This document shows, one piece after another, positions 1 through 15,900 of a stretch of DNA of 64,000 bases. The translations under genes were made by a program, and so were the position numbers. The DNA is from Cloeon dipterum (lineage: Eukaryota; Arthropoda; Insecta; Ephemeroptera; Baetidae). The first letter of the stretch is position 1; each line of letters opens with the position of its first letter. The DNA lies in contig NC_088788.1 in the NCBI RefSeq assembly GCF_949628265.1, positions 27,142,335 through 27,206,334 on the forward strand, read 5' to 3'. The notes beneath the pieces were generated by a model. That model searched no databases, was not told the DNA's origin, and was given only the letters and a program-made list of their open reading frames with translations.

Positions 1-846
1 AAAACCTTGTCACGCCAAGTGCCGTAAGTTGTCAACCTCCGTTCACAACAATTTGGAATTGTTGACGTTGACTCAACCACTTGCAAAAAATGATGTCCCT
101 TTATAAATTATATTCTACGGCAGGAATAATAAATGAACACTGTAAAGTTTTTTAAAATCATGGTTACAAACTAAACCAATTTCTAGTTAGTCAAGCCTTT
201 GGCCGAATGTTTAAAAGAATATCATACACAATGCAGAACAAATTGCAATATATCGAATATTACTAATTTTAATTTTGGGTGGCATTATTCTTAGGTGGGA
301 ATAGGATCTGCAAGACACAGCCACGCACCAATATACTGTGAACTATATTAATATCGCAGTGTTTTAAAATCATAATACATCATTAGTTTTAAAGTGAATA
401 GTTATTATTATGGTTCTGCTGGGCTATTTTTCTCCATATTATATATTGCCATATCCTGACAGATAATATATGAAATCGTATATTTGATCCTCTTTTAGAC
501 TAGGATTAATACATTTCGTGTGTATTTGATAATTTCCAGTTTTATCTCCAACATCAGATATAAATTTTAAAATGTATTTAACCAAATTGTGTTCTTTTAC
601 TAAAGGATGTAAGACGGCAGCAGGTGCTTGAGGCGGCGGAACGGAGGCGGCAGGAGCAAGAGGGTAGGGGCATCAAAGACTTGGGTAAAGTCAAGAGGCA
701 GCAGCAAAAGCAAGAAGAAATTGAAAGGAGACAAGAGGAGGCAGCCAGGGCTGGAGGGGAACCTGGCTTAAAGGTTTGGCCTGAAAAACAAACAACAATT
801 ATTTACATCTAAAGTTTTGATCATATTTCAGTGGCAAATGGACTAA
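1..846 (+). CDS. SVIP: SVIP, small VCP/p97-interacting protein (partial, 3' part)
   Basis: SVIP is a very small membrane-anchored adaptor that binds the AAA-ATPase VCP/p97 and modulates ER-associated degradation and lysosome function. Seen here: the end of an upstream exon (1-23, encoding ...TPSA, then a GTAAGT donor), a main exon 606-773 and a tiny last exon 832-846 encoding W-Q-M-D-stop. All junctions are in phase 0 with AG/GT borders. The main exon gives AAERR, RGIKDL, a run of K/R/Q/E-rich helix and a GGEPGLK end. This matches the known SVIP order: the VCP-interacting AAERR helix, RGI, a charged coil, then GGL-x-W near the C terminus. The N terminus, expected to start Met-Gly for myristoylation, lies left of the window. 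The family is about 77 residues long; 67 residues are visible. Without the tiny last exon, translation would run into intron sequence with an unrelated C terminus. Confidence 0.88.
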
Positions 847-2201
847 GAGACTGTGTGTGTCCCACTTCAACATAAATTCATTCTCATTGGCTGGAGTTTC
901 TGGAGTCGGAGGTCAGAACAAAGATGCCACCTCGCCAGCACAATTCATCAGTTCCCCACCGCAAATGAAGTCAAAATTGATTGGTGCAAAAGTGAGAGAG
1001 CTTTAAAAGTTAACATATTCTTGCAATTTGTGTACGAAAAGATAATATTTTTTGCTACTTTATAATACTTCTTAATGCATGTGCGTCTATAGTGGGAAGT
1101 TGGTCTTTGTGATTAATATATTAACAAAAATCTATTTAGAACACCTAGCTGCTCTTAGTTCTAATCAAACATGTTTTTCCTCGAATTTACCCAGGATAGT
1201 TTTAATTTAATATTAAGAGTGTAAATGAAACTGAACCTGCATATTGGACCAAATGAACTAACTTGAAACTTGGCCAAAAGTAAACTGTCAAATTCTTTCT
1301 TTTTATCCCAAATCGTTCTCATATATTTTTGAAAAAAGTAGAAGTCAGGAAATTTGTCAATAGTTGGGTGCTGTTGATAGAAAAATTTACATTGTTATGC
1401 CCTTTATTCTTATGATAGTATATAGTAATTTTTTATTTAATTAAAGCGGTACACTCTAAAAGAAAATAATTATAAGCCCTTGTAAAAAGTGGTTGATAGA
1501 TTTGATCTCTAAGTTATATTTATGATATTGTTATATGGTTATATGTTCTTGAAATTTATTAATTATTACTTCCTGTCTTGAAAATGTTACTAACCATAAA
1601 AACAATGCTTCAAAATATAGATATATTGTAACTAATATTGCTATTACCTGATCTATATTTGGAGAAAGAAACACATATGACGTATGAAAAAATTTGGTGC
1701 ACTGATATTCTGACTGTTATGGAATCAAATAAACCTTAATTAGTAAAAAACGTGAGCCTCAAATCTTTTTGTCAACCACCCTCAGGATGGAGGCAAAAAA
1801 TTTTGCTTATAATTTAGAATAATTTTATTGATGGATATAAGCCGCGTCAGGTCAAACACTTTAATTAATATTATGAAAAACAAACTGCCTATCACAGAAA
1901 TTTGAAAAACTAAAAGAGTTATAATATGATGTTCTGTCAAAAAAGCTTCAAAATTTTCCAATTGTTTTAATTGTCAAATATTTAGTAAAATAGGTAAAAT
2001 TTAAGTCAAGAGTAAAAAAATGTAATTTCAAACGCAATTCTATTTTGTTTGGTTCACTCCTGACATGACACAAATCTATATAATTATGATAGTCATGCAT
2101 GGATATTTTATTATTTAATTTCTACTATCGACACATTCCTCATTGGAATGTATATAATTTAATTTAATTAAAATTGGCAAGATTTTTGTTTGCCCTGACC
2201 T
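847..2201. other. SVIP 3' UTR and SVIP-ANKRD54 intergenic DNA
   Basis: About 1.35 kb of AT-rich DNA between the SVIP stop codon and the ANKRD54 promoter. No ORF resembles a known protein. The left part is presumably SVIP 3' UTR; several A/T-rich poly(A)-like hexamers occur (for example near 1439 and 1727) and I cannot choose between them. No repeat structure was evident. Confidence 0.6.
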
Positions 2202-2215
2202 CCGCCAGAGGGCAG
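2202..2215 (+). promoter_or_regulatory. CTCF-like binding motif upstream of ANKRD54
   Basis: The 14 bases CCGCCAGAGGGCAG match the animal CTCF core (CC-N-S-Y-AG-R-K-GGC-R-S) at every core position. The motif sits in a short GC-rich patch flanked by very AT-rich DNA, about 180 bp upstream of the ANKRD54 ATG. CTCF and its core motif are conserved between vertebrates and insects. Binding itself is inference. Confidence 0.45.
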
Positions 2216-2396
2216 AGGCGGCACCTGTTCCCTTGGCCCCCCATGTGAGCAGAGAGACCGTCATCTGTTTATGTGCATACACATACGTTCGCTCGAAGAA
2301 AGCTGCCTGAAGCAGCCAAACACGCTATGGCAGGCCTGTGAAAGTGTCCGAATACTGGTGTGTGAGTGCAGACAGCGTGTGGGACGGTGAGCGACG

Positions 2397-5371
<2,975 letters not shown>

Positions 5372-6197
5372 CTATGTTTAAATAATGTTGTTTGCCACAT
5401 TCACAACCTTATTTATTGTCCTAATTATGTTGGAGGCATTAAAGCGTGTTTTATTGGAATTTTGCAATCTCAAGCAGTGCTTTATGTTGATTCTTTATTT
5501 CTATTATCAGTTTTTACAATTACAAGCTTCTGAACATGCTTCCAAAATTTGATGCGGTTGATGATGTGTACGACTTAAATGTGGCTTGTTGTGACTGTTT
5601 GCGTCTGATGCAAAATTTATAGTTAGTTATTTTGAGTGTTGTTGTCTCAAAAGAGAAAACTTTACATTTTTAGGACTTACTTTATGTTCGTTAACATTGG
5701 TGTTGGCATTTTGACATTCCTGATATGTACTAATGGTGGCAATATTTACAAAAGTAGGGCAATATTTTTTCATTTGCGTCTGTATTCTACTGTTTTGAAA
5801 TCAAAATGCCTTCATCTTTTTTTTTAAGTTTTGCATTCTTGTTATTTTAAAACGAGGCAAGGTGAGTTAATTTAGTTGATCAAGGCCAAAGCAGTCCCCA
5901 CCCTTGTCTAGTTATAATTTTGGACTGTATTTAGATCAAAATGTGAAAATACACATGATTAAGGAAATAATCAATTTTTAAAAAGGATTAAAATTATTTA
6001 ATTTCAACAACCTCTTCTATTCTCTTTGAAATACTAAGAATAATTAAACGCGCCGAAGTAGATATAGAAGACTACAAACATTAACACTTGGAGCTGTTTA
6101 AAAATATTGTTCAATTATTCCATAGCGGGGCATGAGAAATTTTGATTTTCTAACAAGGTGTTAAAAAAAGAAAACATGTGTTAATTTTGCTCATGTT
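5372..6197. other. ANKRD54/sphingosine kinase convergent 3' intergenic DNA
   Basis: This is the gap between the ANKRD54 stop codon and the expected 3' end of the minus-strand sphingosine kinase. It contains the ANKRD54 poly(A) signal candidate (5438-5443) and AT-rich sequence. The short ORFs in it are composition-driven and resemble nothing I know. Confidence 0.55.
5438..5443 (+). terminator. Poly(A) signal candidate for ANKRD54 (ATTAAA)
   Basis: ATTAAA lies 67 bases after the ANKRD54 stop codon and is followed by a GT/T-rich stretch typical of a downstream element. This implies a short 3' UTR. Confidence 0.5.
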
Positions 6198-6203
6198 TTT
6201 ATT
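6198..6203 (-). terminator. Poly(A) signal candidate for sphingosine kinase (AATAAA on minus strand)
   Basis: TTTATT on the plus strand reads AATAAA on the minus strand, about 740 bases past the sphingosine kinase stop codon. This would give a 3' UTR of about 0.75 kb and leave ANKRD54 and the kinase convergent without overlap. Confidence 0.4.
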
Positions 6204-6938
6204 AGTAGAATCAAATTTGTAGCAACCAAAAAACTTTAACAAAGCAAGCAACTCTAGAAAACACAACAGGAGAAGGTTTAAAATTTGCTGTAATACACAT
6301 TCTTCCATTAATTTGGTTATAAAATGCTTAACATCTTTTGATAAAGCATTTGCTGAAGAGGAATCATAAGTTAATTTCACAGCATGGAAGATGACAGCGT
6401 TTTAAAATCTGCATATTGTTCTCACTCTGAAGTGCTAGCAATTCTATGAGGCAATCAAAATTCTAAATATGACTTGGAATGTTTGCAAACTACCACTCTA
6501 GCTTCCAATGGTGCACTGGGTCTGTAGCAGTGTTGTTGCTAGAACTTGTACGTCATTCTATATTTTACAACATACTGCAATGTTCCTACAAACTCTAATC
6601 ATAGAGTGGAATGCAAATTTTTGGCAGATGGGGGACTAATAACAACAACTGTTATCAAATTGACTGACAATACGAAGGAATGACTCTTCTCAAAAATATC
6701 ATTTCCAAAACAGTAACACAAAAAGACAAAACAGTATGTGCTTGATAAAATTCACCACACACAAGTACATGATATCAGCATCGTTAGCACCAGATAAGAA
6801 CCACATTAAGGTGCAATAAGTATATGTATGTTATAATACACGCACCATGCTCTCTAGTTTTAATTTTGGCAGGATTTTGAGCAAAATAATGCTGGAACAG
6901 AAAAGATTGCAACTCTCTCAATACAGAAAAAATAATGC

Positions 6939-9900
6939 CTATCTGGTGAGTACGCGGGCCATGCCTGGCATCACCTCTGCCTGGATGGGCCCGTAATCTA
7001 CAAGTTCTCCATCAACAGTGATGTGGCCTGTGCTTTTGACACTCTCAGGCTCAAGACGGAATGCAGTCACAGGAATCATTTGCACGATGGGCATATGGAT
7101 ATGCGAGCCGGAAGAGACCCCAAGGAGGAACTGAAAAACGAGTAAATTTTAAACGTGAAAGTATCGACTTAAACTTTTTTAATTAAAAATATATATTATG
7201 CCGAAGTAATAGTGAGTCATTTTTCTCCTTGTTTAACTAAATAGAAACACCATTAAATAGTGTTTCAATTTCTAAAAGGGAAAAGCTTAAAAATTAGTTG
7301 ACACATGTTAGGACAAATCGTCTATCTCAATAAAGCGCCCGAATTGTCACAAATAAGGACTAAATGGGGTGATATGCATATAATTTTTAATTGTAAGTAG
7401 GTTTAAAAAAATATAGGGATAATATGGTTTAAAAATGAGAAGCGTTACCTGCAGCAACTGGCTTCTAGTGGCTCCAGCCCTTATGACCGCTAACCAGATA
7501 ACACCGTCGTCTGGCCTGGCGTCGGGTGCAATGTAGCAGTCGCTTCCGATATGGGATTGATAATTAGCGTGGACCATTACAAAATCACCTGAAAACAAAT
7601 CATCATAAATTTTCACCTAAATTTAGACAATTTTTGATGAGTACAAAGCGTTAAAGCACTTCGAAGCCATCCGTATTTTTATTTATTTGGTCGAGTCTCA
7701 AAAAGAGAGACAAACTACTACCACCTTAGAAAATTACACAAAATTCAATAAATTAAAAACTCACCATCAATGACAGTCCAGCTGGAGGGCACTGGCTGTG
7801 TGAGGGCTGGCAGTCTGGAGGCTGGACCATACATGCAAACTGCGTCTGGCGACTGATCGTCATCTGGTAAGGTAAGCGAGTGATATGAGCTAGCCGCCAC
7901 CGAGTAGAAGGCGCTGCTTCTCGACTTGGCCGAGTAGAAGCTGTCCAGTCGCAGTCTGCTGCCATTCGGATTGATGTTCTCCGGACCAGCGGTCTCGCCC
8001 AGAACCTCACCATCAATCTCATACTCGAGTACAGAAAATTCCTCAGAAATCGAGGAAGCTGTTGAATTCAGGCGCATCCTTGGCGCAGGCGACCTGAAAT
8101 AATCGAATTAAGGTTAACAGGGATATATGCAGTTTTGTCCAACTGGGGTTTTCCAGACAATGGGGAGTTTTCTGAAAATTTCCACGTGTTCTTAGCATAT
8201 TATTAAAATTTTGAAATTTGTTAAAGAGCTCATTGTCAGGGATGGATTTTTGTTTTAAAGTTAGTCAATGAAGTTATTTTTTCATTTATTGACCATTAAA
8301 AATTTATTAAAAACGTTTGTGAACTAGAATCAAACAAAAATTATCAAAGATTTCAGTTAAATTAAATAAATTTAAAAAAATTATATTGTTGGAAAAAATG
8401 TATATCTGGAAAAACAAAAGTAATTGATAATGTGAAATATTGAAAATAAAAAAGTATTATTCTTTAACTAGGTAAAAATTAAAACAAAAGTTAACTGTTA
8501 GAAAATGTAGCTTGCATTTGTTGATAGTTATACGCCTAAGAACGATTAAGTGAAAGAATTACATTTCTTTTTGAAAACCGATGAGGACAAAATTCGCCAA
8601 TTTTCTTTGTATTTTGATTAGCAGTTTCCTTGGGGATATCTTAATATTAATCGTATTAAATTCAATAGTTCAAAGGACACGGTTATTTCCGGAAATTTTC
8701 GGGAGAACCACTGGACAGTCTTTTTGCCAAAACCTGGAATTAAAAGCAAAGCAGCTTGAGCGGGAAATTTACCTGTCGGAGGGGAGCGACAGCGGTGCGC
8801 TCAGGTCCTCGTGGCAGCTTTGGCTACGGAGGTTGCCATTGAAGCCGTTGTTCTGCCCATTGCTCAGGTTATTGATGGCTTCAGTTTCACTGGTGCTGCG
8901 CCGGAGCAGTGGTCCATTGCCAGCTGACCTGTAGCCTGGCGCTATGCAGTACGACAGACGGCCTCGATATGTGCGTAGTCCTGCAGAGAACATGGAACTT
9001 TAATAATTTAAAAACATTCCAGAAGGAACTCAACAGAATGAGGAGTTGAAAATATTGCGGGAAGTTTGTTCTGCGCGCGTTGCTTATGCAAATAAAACTT
9101 TAGAGTGTGTGTCTCGCAGACACAACAGCTTGAGAGCTCGGTTTGCAAAAGCGGGTGGAGAGAAACAAAGCGCTCATCCGCCCGAGGAGTGAAAAACAGA
9201 GGGTATGACCTCAGTTGGCGGTGGAAAATGTCAAGGAGCAGTAAAACCGAGATTCGAAAGAAAGGGCCGCCTGGCATAAAAATTGTCTGCTATAAGCGTA
9301 AACAATTACATACAAATATCATCGCGAACCAACCGGAGCACATAAAAATCTGTGTTATATGGTGTTTGTATGGCTCGCTGGAAAGAAGCCAGCAGCTATT
9401 TTACTTTCCTCTAACGGGTCAATCGGCACAAGCAACTGCCAAAGGGCGAAACGAGCGAAAAAATCCCTTCAAATGGATACATTTGCCAAAAAAATGTGAT
9501 TTCCCCGGCCTTTATGGCCATATTTGTGGGTTCCCCAGAGGACTAAGGAGTGGACCGCCGCTAAAAACTCACCAACAAGCCTAGCCAGACTCCAGATCGT
9601 GAACCTCTGGCCGCCGATTGACCTCAGTCTTTCGCTCTCGATGTCGATATCGGAAATCAAACCCCAGCCAATTGATAGGAACGAGTAAAGGATCTGAAAA
9701 CCCATAAGGAAATGTGTTGTAATTCGGCATGACGATGCAAGGATTATGATGTGAGTGCTGAATTAAAAATGGCGAAAACGTGATTGACAAAAGCTGGAAG
9801 ACGTTATGCTTATATTGTGTTACAGGTAGTTTTACAACAAAGGGAACATGAAAAAATAATAAGCATGATGAAATTAGAGCCTGTTGAGGTTGAGTGCAGA

Positions 9901-12900
9901 GAGGGGGCATTATTTAGTCACAAATTGCACACAACGGCACGATTCTAAGTAAGGATAAATCGAAAGGTGATTTTCCCTGTGGACATAATGAACAATGAGG
10001 ATATTAAAGAGTGTTTAATGCCACTCCCTAAATTGTTTGACATTCTATTATAGATATAAAGAAGAGAGAAAACTTAATCAGACAACATCTATTCTGACAA
10101 AAAGGGGTCATTTGCTATAATTGAGCTGATCAACATTTTTCTAAGACGACATTTTCAGTATGTCATGGGAAAATCCCGCCAAAAAGCTTGTAAAATAAAA
10201 GGTTTCTGCCTAATCTTTAGTATCAGATGATTCAAGGAATGAGGAAAACAAACAAACAGTGGTGAATTTTCCCGTGTGAATGTGAAAATATGCCTGTTTT
10301 GGCTGTAAAAGAGAGTATGAGCGACCGTAAATGCAACTTGTGGAGAGGAAGAAGCACACGAAAGCAGCAGGAAACACGCTTTATACATTATCACCGCAGC
10401 GAGAAAATAGCAAACCCACGGTGCAAAGAAAAGGAGTTAATTAAATAAATTAAAGCAGTCTACCACTGCTGTTTAACTTAATGAGCTATTTTGTTTGTTC
10501 GGTCGTGTCTGTTTGTACCTTAGATGGGCTGTCAGGCACCTAAAAAGTGTCAAAATTTAATTTCACAGTGTCATGCAAACTACATTTTATATAAAAAGGA
10601 AAAAGAGTATAATTTTTACTTACAAGGGACTTGGTTTCGACCCTGATCAAGTCCATCGGTGCCTTGTGGCCTTTGACCACGTTCAGGGCGGACACCAGCA
10701 CTGGATTCTGACTATATGGCTCTCTGAAATCACAATTTCAAATTGAGGGCTCCTATTATCACAAATAATGGATTAAAATTTGAAACAAAACTTGAAAAAC
10801 GTATAAATTTAGAAAATGATCAGAGCATTATTAAATTTGTTTTAATATTTGTTTCAGTTTATTGTGAGCTCATTAGATACTTTTAAAAATGAGGCAAAAT
10901 TGTTCCAAAGTTTGATACTAACCCTTGCGCAAAGCTGACCGACTTGGCCAATCCATTTCCAGAGCCGCCGGGGATGATGCCGAGACCCAGTTGACAAGCT
11001 TCTCCCCAATCTGGCCTCTCGAGAAGTCCGTTGATCACCTGCAAAGCATTCAGCCCCATGAGTGACAATCCTTTGAAGCAACCATGATCAGACAGTGTGC
11101 CTCGGGCATGCGGCTATCTATTATCGCTCTGCTTGCAGTTTCCGAGGCCGCCAAATGAAAATGAGTCTGGAAAGCGGGCGGGAAAATCAATGCAGCTCTT
11201 TGTGCTGCTGGAAATTTATTCAGCAGCTGTATCAGAAAAAGGTTGTGGGACTCGGCTCGTTTTGCCAGAGCGTGCTAATCGCGACAACGGTGTCGATCTG
11301 ATTGCACTTTTAACCCTTCACCTTTGCGCTCGCGCCTCCCACGCAGGAATTAGCCGGGCACACGTCCTGCTATCGCACGGGAAAAGGGCGTGCTGCTGTT
11401 GTGTGTGTGTGAAAAATGGGCCACGCGAAAGGACAATGGCTAACAAGTAGGACACGCGATTCGCGAGTTAATCCTGTGTAATGGCCGCAACACGCACCCA
11501 CGAATCTCAAATCTTGTTTTTTAAGATGGAGGAAGTCACGGGTTTTTAATATTCAAATTTGCAAAAAAAGAATGGCACCTGAAACTTTTATAATTTTTTA
11601 CTTGCAAGCTTGTAGATAATTGGCATTATTTAATTTTCCAATTTTGTTATTCTCACCGCAATCAGTTTAATCCTCAAATACAAATCACTCGAAGCAAGTT
11701 CATATACAAGTGCGGTTGATTATTGTCATTGCACGCGGTGTACCATGACTCTCAAGAGTGTCTCACGCTTGTTGTGTGCGAACATCCTTCTTGAAGAGAA
11801 GCCCACAATAGACCACTAATGTGCCGGCTTGCGCTCAAAGAGCCAAAGGACACGCGAGCTCAAGTGTGCAGCTCGCTAGTCTTGCCGCGGAGAAATGCAC
11901 TTTTCGTCATTAGTGACGACTTTTCCTCACCTCGCCAGTTCCCTTGACCCCTCAACAGTAGGCCTGGTTTGCAATGTAAAAGAGTCCGTTGAAAGGAAAT
12001 GAGTTTGGACTTCAATAGGTTTCAACATGCACAATGAAAGAGCCGATCGAAAGCCTCGCTAAATACACCTGCTATAGAGAGAGCTGTTGTGCAATTTGTT
12101 TTGTTCCGTTTGTCTTCGTTTATACATGCGGTTTGATGTGAAGAGCTAAACAAAATATTGCTTTCACGCGAGCTTTTTAATGTGAGGCAATCGGTTCAAC
12201 TTTTCTGACAAACAAGAGCGTCAAAAGGAAGCAGGATATATTTTATTTTTCGCAAGCAGCATTGTGGATGTGGTCGTTAGTCGGGCTTCATTGGTAGCAA
12301 TTAAGCAATACGCATGGGTCGCAATAGAAATGTTCACAGCAGTTGCCCAAGCCCTTTATTCGTTAAGCGTGCAATTCAACTTTAGTGAGTTACAGCACGA
12401 TATAAAGCCAAAATTGCAGCATGCAGCAAATTATATAATATTTTTTTGTACTTTAATATATGTGTCTAAATCAAAGGTAACCTCCGAAACCTTCTTCCAA
12501 AAAATTTCTAGATATTAAAATATCAAATTTGATCAGACTTAGCACAGACTTACTTGCGGAAGCGATACATTTTCCAGATTCATAAATTTCTCGCAATAAA
12601 TTACAGGACTCGATTCAACAAGCTCAAGTTTTGTACGAACGAGGAAGGATTACGATTTTATGTTCATTTTATAGCCAAACTCTAGAGTACTGTGCTACAC
12701 ACATTGTTAACTTTTTGCCTCAGTGCACAAGACTTGACCGAAATTAGGCTCTCGAAATCGATTTTCTCATTAGCGGCAAATCGCGAACAGTGTAGAAAAC
12801 AAGAGGCACATTCTGCTATAATTATATTGGCAGCTGGGCCTTGGCCGATAATTGCGCTGCATGAATATCGCTTGCAAATCGATGCGGCACAATGCTTTTA

Positions 12901-15900
12901 ATTAATACGCGCTGCGTCACATTAGAGCCGCTAAATTTAGCCCGGTAAGCCTCCTCCCACTCCACAGCTGCTTGCTCTTTTGGAGCCAGTAGTTATCATT
13001 TTGATAAATTTTTACTCCATTGATTTGCAGTAGCAAAATACGGAATATGTAAAATACTAGTGCTCCATACGAAATGCAATCCACTTGGTCAGAGAGATAA
13101 ATTAAAACCACAGAGAATCAAAGATTGATTGTAAAAAGGAACGATTGCGAAGAGCCTGGGGAATTACATACCGTGACCACAACAACAAAGATGTACGTTG
13201 CAGCTGACGTCAAGAGTCCGAATTAATTCTAGTTGCCGGGGAAATCCATCAACTTGTCAGCTAGTTGTTGCATTTATTTTTATTTTTGCTGACTTTTATG
13301 TCGCTCACAGCTGTAAGAGCCAAAACGGCAAGGAGGAAATAAATGCAATAATGGAATAACATTTAGCTTAGGAAGATGTGATCGTGTTTTTAGTCCTAAT
13401 GCGCTTTTATCTATTCACTAACTGAAGGAAGAGCAGATTTGCATCGACACAGAGTAAATCAGAAAATGCCATGAACGCAATTGCAAATCAAGTATATCGA
13501 AGTTAAATATCAAACACGAAGCCAATAAATTAAGTTATTGAAATCAATTTACTCCACGTAAACAAACGCTCTTATCCATCACAAAATAGTTAAGGATTAA
13601 TTTGTACATTCCTATATGAGCTGCACCTAACATGTAAAAAATATCTCGTCATTGACATTGCTTTGGATTTGCGAGATGGAAGTGGAAGTGATTCACTCGA
13701 CATTGACCGTTGTTGCAAACCTTTCTGCAAAAGAGCATTGGATACAAGGAGTGTGCGAAACTCCCACCAGCAAAGAAAAATTGCGCCTTAGGCGTGCGGC
13801 GGCAAGCAGTTCTTATTGCATAAAAATTTCAAGATCGAGAGGGCCCGGCAGGTGATTTATATCCTAACAAAATAACTCACAATAGACAGCCTTGACAGCG
13901 AGTCAGGGTCGAGATTCGTCGGTGACGAGGAAATTGTTTGAAAATGCTCTTCGCATTTGCGTGTGATGTGGCTTTTTGTTTATATGGCACAAACAAGATC
14001 ATTTTACCATGTACATATTAGGCGCTCGTGCAGCTCTAAACAAGGCTCTTTGTTACGCCTCTCGTCATAACTTTGTGGCGGGTGTCTTAATACACCATGC
14101 TGTCTAATTGTAAACTATTTCAAACAGCTCTGCTTTCAATGCAAGCCCTGTACGCGCACTGCAATTAAGCAACCTGTGGAGATAAAGACTGATGCGCATT
14201 AACTACGTCTAAGTGTTTTCAATAATTAAGTATCAATCCAACATGCCACTTGTGTTCATTTCATAAACACAAATCTATAATATTAGGACCGCGCGCGTTC
14301 TAAATTTAAAGACTTTTGTTTCGAGAGCAAGACTTTATTTTTAAAAATATTCTGGTAAATTTTTATTTCTTCAATTTCATTCTGCAGTTCTGTTGTATTA
14401 GATCCCAGCTGCACAGTGTCGTTTGGATTGCATAAACAAAATCACATGAGAGTCGGATTCATTGTAGGAAAGTGAAAACTCTGAGCAAGGTCACGTCGCA
14501 AGAATTGGAAACGTCTACTGAATGTCTCAAATTGAGCACGTTTCTAGATAAAAGACGACTGATCTTAAGAGAGTTTAGCATCAACGAAACGAGCGAACTG
14601 TCTATCCTAGAATACACGCACAGCATTCAATTACACTGCGCTCAGCGTGAGTTGAATGTGAAATTCTGACGCCACCAGCATGACATCATGCTAACATAAC
14701 TTGAACGGTTTCAAGTAACGTGCAGCAACATGGCACAAAATTTAAAGTGACAAACAAGCGCATTAAAATATTAAAATCAACAGCTGCTAAAACCTTGAGA
14801 GGCGGAGATTTTAGTTTCATAACCAAGAGAGATGAAGTCACTAACGAGGGCAACCGATGGAATTCAATAATTTTCTGCAACACTATTCTTATTAAGGATA
14901 ACATGTAGTTCAATCATGTTATTACTAATCTTTAACGTTTAAAACTAATCAGCGTTTATGATATTGGAAAATTCAGATATTAATCTCACTCGCAGTTACA
15001 TATTGCATAATTTAAATAGCTTTGATCGCTTTGCAACACGATTGACGCCCTAAGGTTTAGTATTTTGATTGGTTGAGAAGACCGGGTATAATTTAAACTA
15101 AAATCTTGATTTTGTGCAGGTTAAATTGTAATGTATTGCCGGGAAGCTCTTTAAAACGAACGAGCAATCTAAACGCTTCAATCAAAAGGGAGAGTAATTT
15201 AATTTTAAATAATTTTTTTAGCCTCTCTGATCCTTATTTCCCAACCATATTTGCGCCACACGCTGTGAAGAGATAATATCTACTTGAGTATAACGAGCGA
15301 ATATTTAGAATGATAAGACTCCCTCGCCTTGTTGAAAAAACAAAGGGGTCTCTTTGAGAGCAGGGGTTGCTATCTATCTTATTCAAAGTCATCATCCAGT
15401 CGCTAAAATGCCATTATTTTAAAGAAAACACCAACGAGTCTCCTTTACAGGGTCTGATGAAGATGGAACTGTCCATTGGGTAACAGTTTGAGGAGCTAGA
15501 GGCCAGAGGTCAAAATTACCCTCCCCCTCAATCGATCATAATTATTATTCGCATATTCACAAGCTGGTTTCAGGGTCATATCTATGCAAGTCTGCGCAGC
15601 CTTTTTTCTAGAAACACGCAAATAAAGTATATCCGCGTTTGGTATTCTACCTCATCTCCATTTCAACGATTCACCCCATTGAAATCTATCCAGCATTTGT
15701 GAATGTATCGTTCCGATTTCGTCTTTAGTATTTCCTCTCAATTACTCACTTCAAACATGAGTCCGTCGCCAGAAACGATGACAATGTCTGAGTAGGTGGA
15801 CGTGAGGTCATGTCTCTGTCGGACGAAGCGGCGGGCGTCGTTAGGGCCCGACGTCAGGTGCAGGTCGTAGGGCAGTTCGGCGTCAATCAGCAGCGGCACC

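Noticed and set aside
9105..9584. 159-codon plus-strand ORF
   Set aside because: It overlaps sphingosine kinase exon 6 in antisense and is otherwise intron; low-complexity basic product with no recognised motif.
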